22,589 bases of DNA from an uncultured Bacteroidales bacterium (GTDB taxonomy: Bacteria > Bacteroidota > Bacteroidia > Bacteroidales > UBA932), in assembly GCA_902461985.1 (NCBI GenBank), contig CABQAB010000003.1, forward strand, positions 1 to 22,589. Direction: 5' to 3'. Numbering within the stretch: position 1 is the first letter of the stretch; each line of letters begins with the position of its first letter. Positions 22,578 to 22,589 of the stretch are shown piece after piece. The position numbers and the translations under genes were made by a program. The notes under the pieces were generated by a model. The model had not been told where the DNA came from and did no database searches. It worked only from the letters and a program-made list of their open reading frames with translations.

Positions 22578-22589
22578 ATCCTAACCCCC

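Noticed and set aside
1..22589. CRISPR arrays, tRNA or rRNA genes, insertion sequences, prophage genes
   Set aside because: No spaced direct repeats, cloverleaf, conserved rRNA segment, transposase or integrase motif was seen in any part of the window.

Overview
The window looks like a chromosomal segment of a member of the order Bacteroidales (genus not determined). The support is several promoters of the Bacteroidetes type (TAnnTTTG -7 box, in two cases with TTTG 20-21 nt upstream), starts without Shine-Dalgarno sequences, short-leader lipoproteins, a lipoprotein-type TamA/BamA homologue and a DUF5723-like protein. Housekeeping genes flank an accessory block that is visibly richer in A+T.

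Layout. (1) 1-2901: 3' part of a short-chain dehydrogenase, an ALDH3-type aldehyde dehydrogenase, and a convergent SpoU/TrmH-type RNA methyltransferase. (2) 2902-3648: a 747-base stretch without a convincing protein gene. It holds a 40-base near-perfect palindrome and then a segment bounded by a perfect -7 box (3107-3114) and an intrinsic terminator (3551-3585), with several good stems. I read this as a candidate structured RNA of about 465 nt. (3) 3649-9887: the centre of interest, a CXXX-repeat peptide cassette. Three precursors (12, 16 and 20 cysteines, mostly one every fourth residue) all carry twin-arginine signals (SRRxFF). With them are a radical SAM/SPASM maturase, a second maturase that keeps a cysteine-rich SPASM-like end but lacks the CxxxCxxC motif, a small CXXX modification-system protein, a private TatA-TatC pair, and three small secreted or lipid-anchored proteins of unknown function. 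The reading is: peptides are made and modified in the cytoplasm, then exported by the Tat pore encoded in the same block. (4) 10183-18194: a TamL-like outer-membrane assembly lipoprotein behind two tandem promoters, then on the minus strand rarA, a GNAT-like protein, a DUF5723-like protein and a large lipoprotein, the last three apparently one operon with rarA downstream. (5) 18332-22393: mntP, an RlmD/TrmA-type rRNA methyltransferase, a Ca/Na antiporter and an MscS channel, all on the plus strand.

The cassette components belong to families described by comparative genomics (CXXX-repeat radical SAM target families), but the product, its chemistry and its role are, as far as I know, undescribed. 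Other observations are the leader RNA in front of the cassette, a hairpin between precursor 1 and its maturase, register breaks in the Cys repeats linked to short DNA duplications, and gene ends whose last codons and stop are mirrored in an inverted repeat (12381-12415 and 22373-22410 exact, 18910-18934 weaker). No tRNA, rRNA, CRISPR, transposase or integrase was seen.
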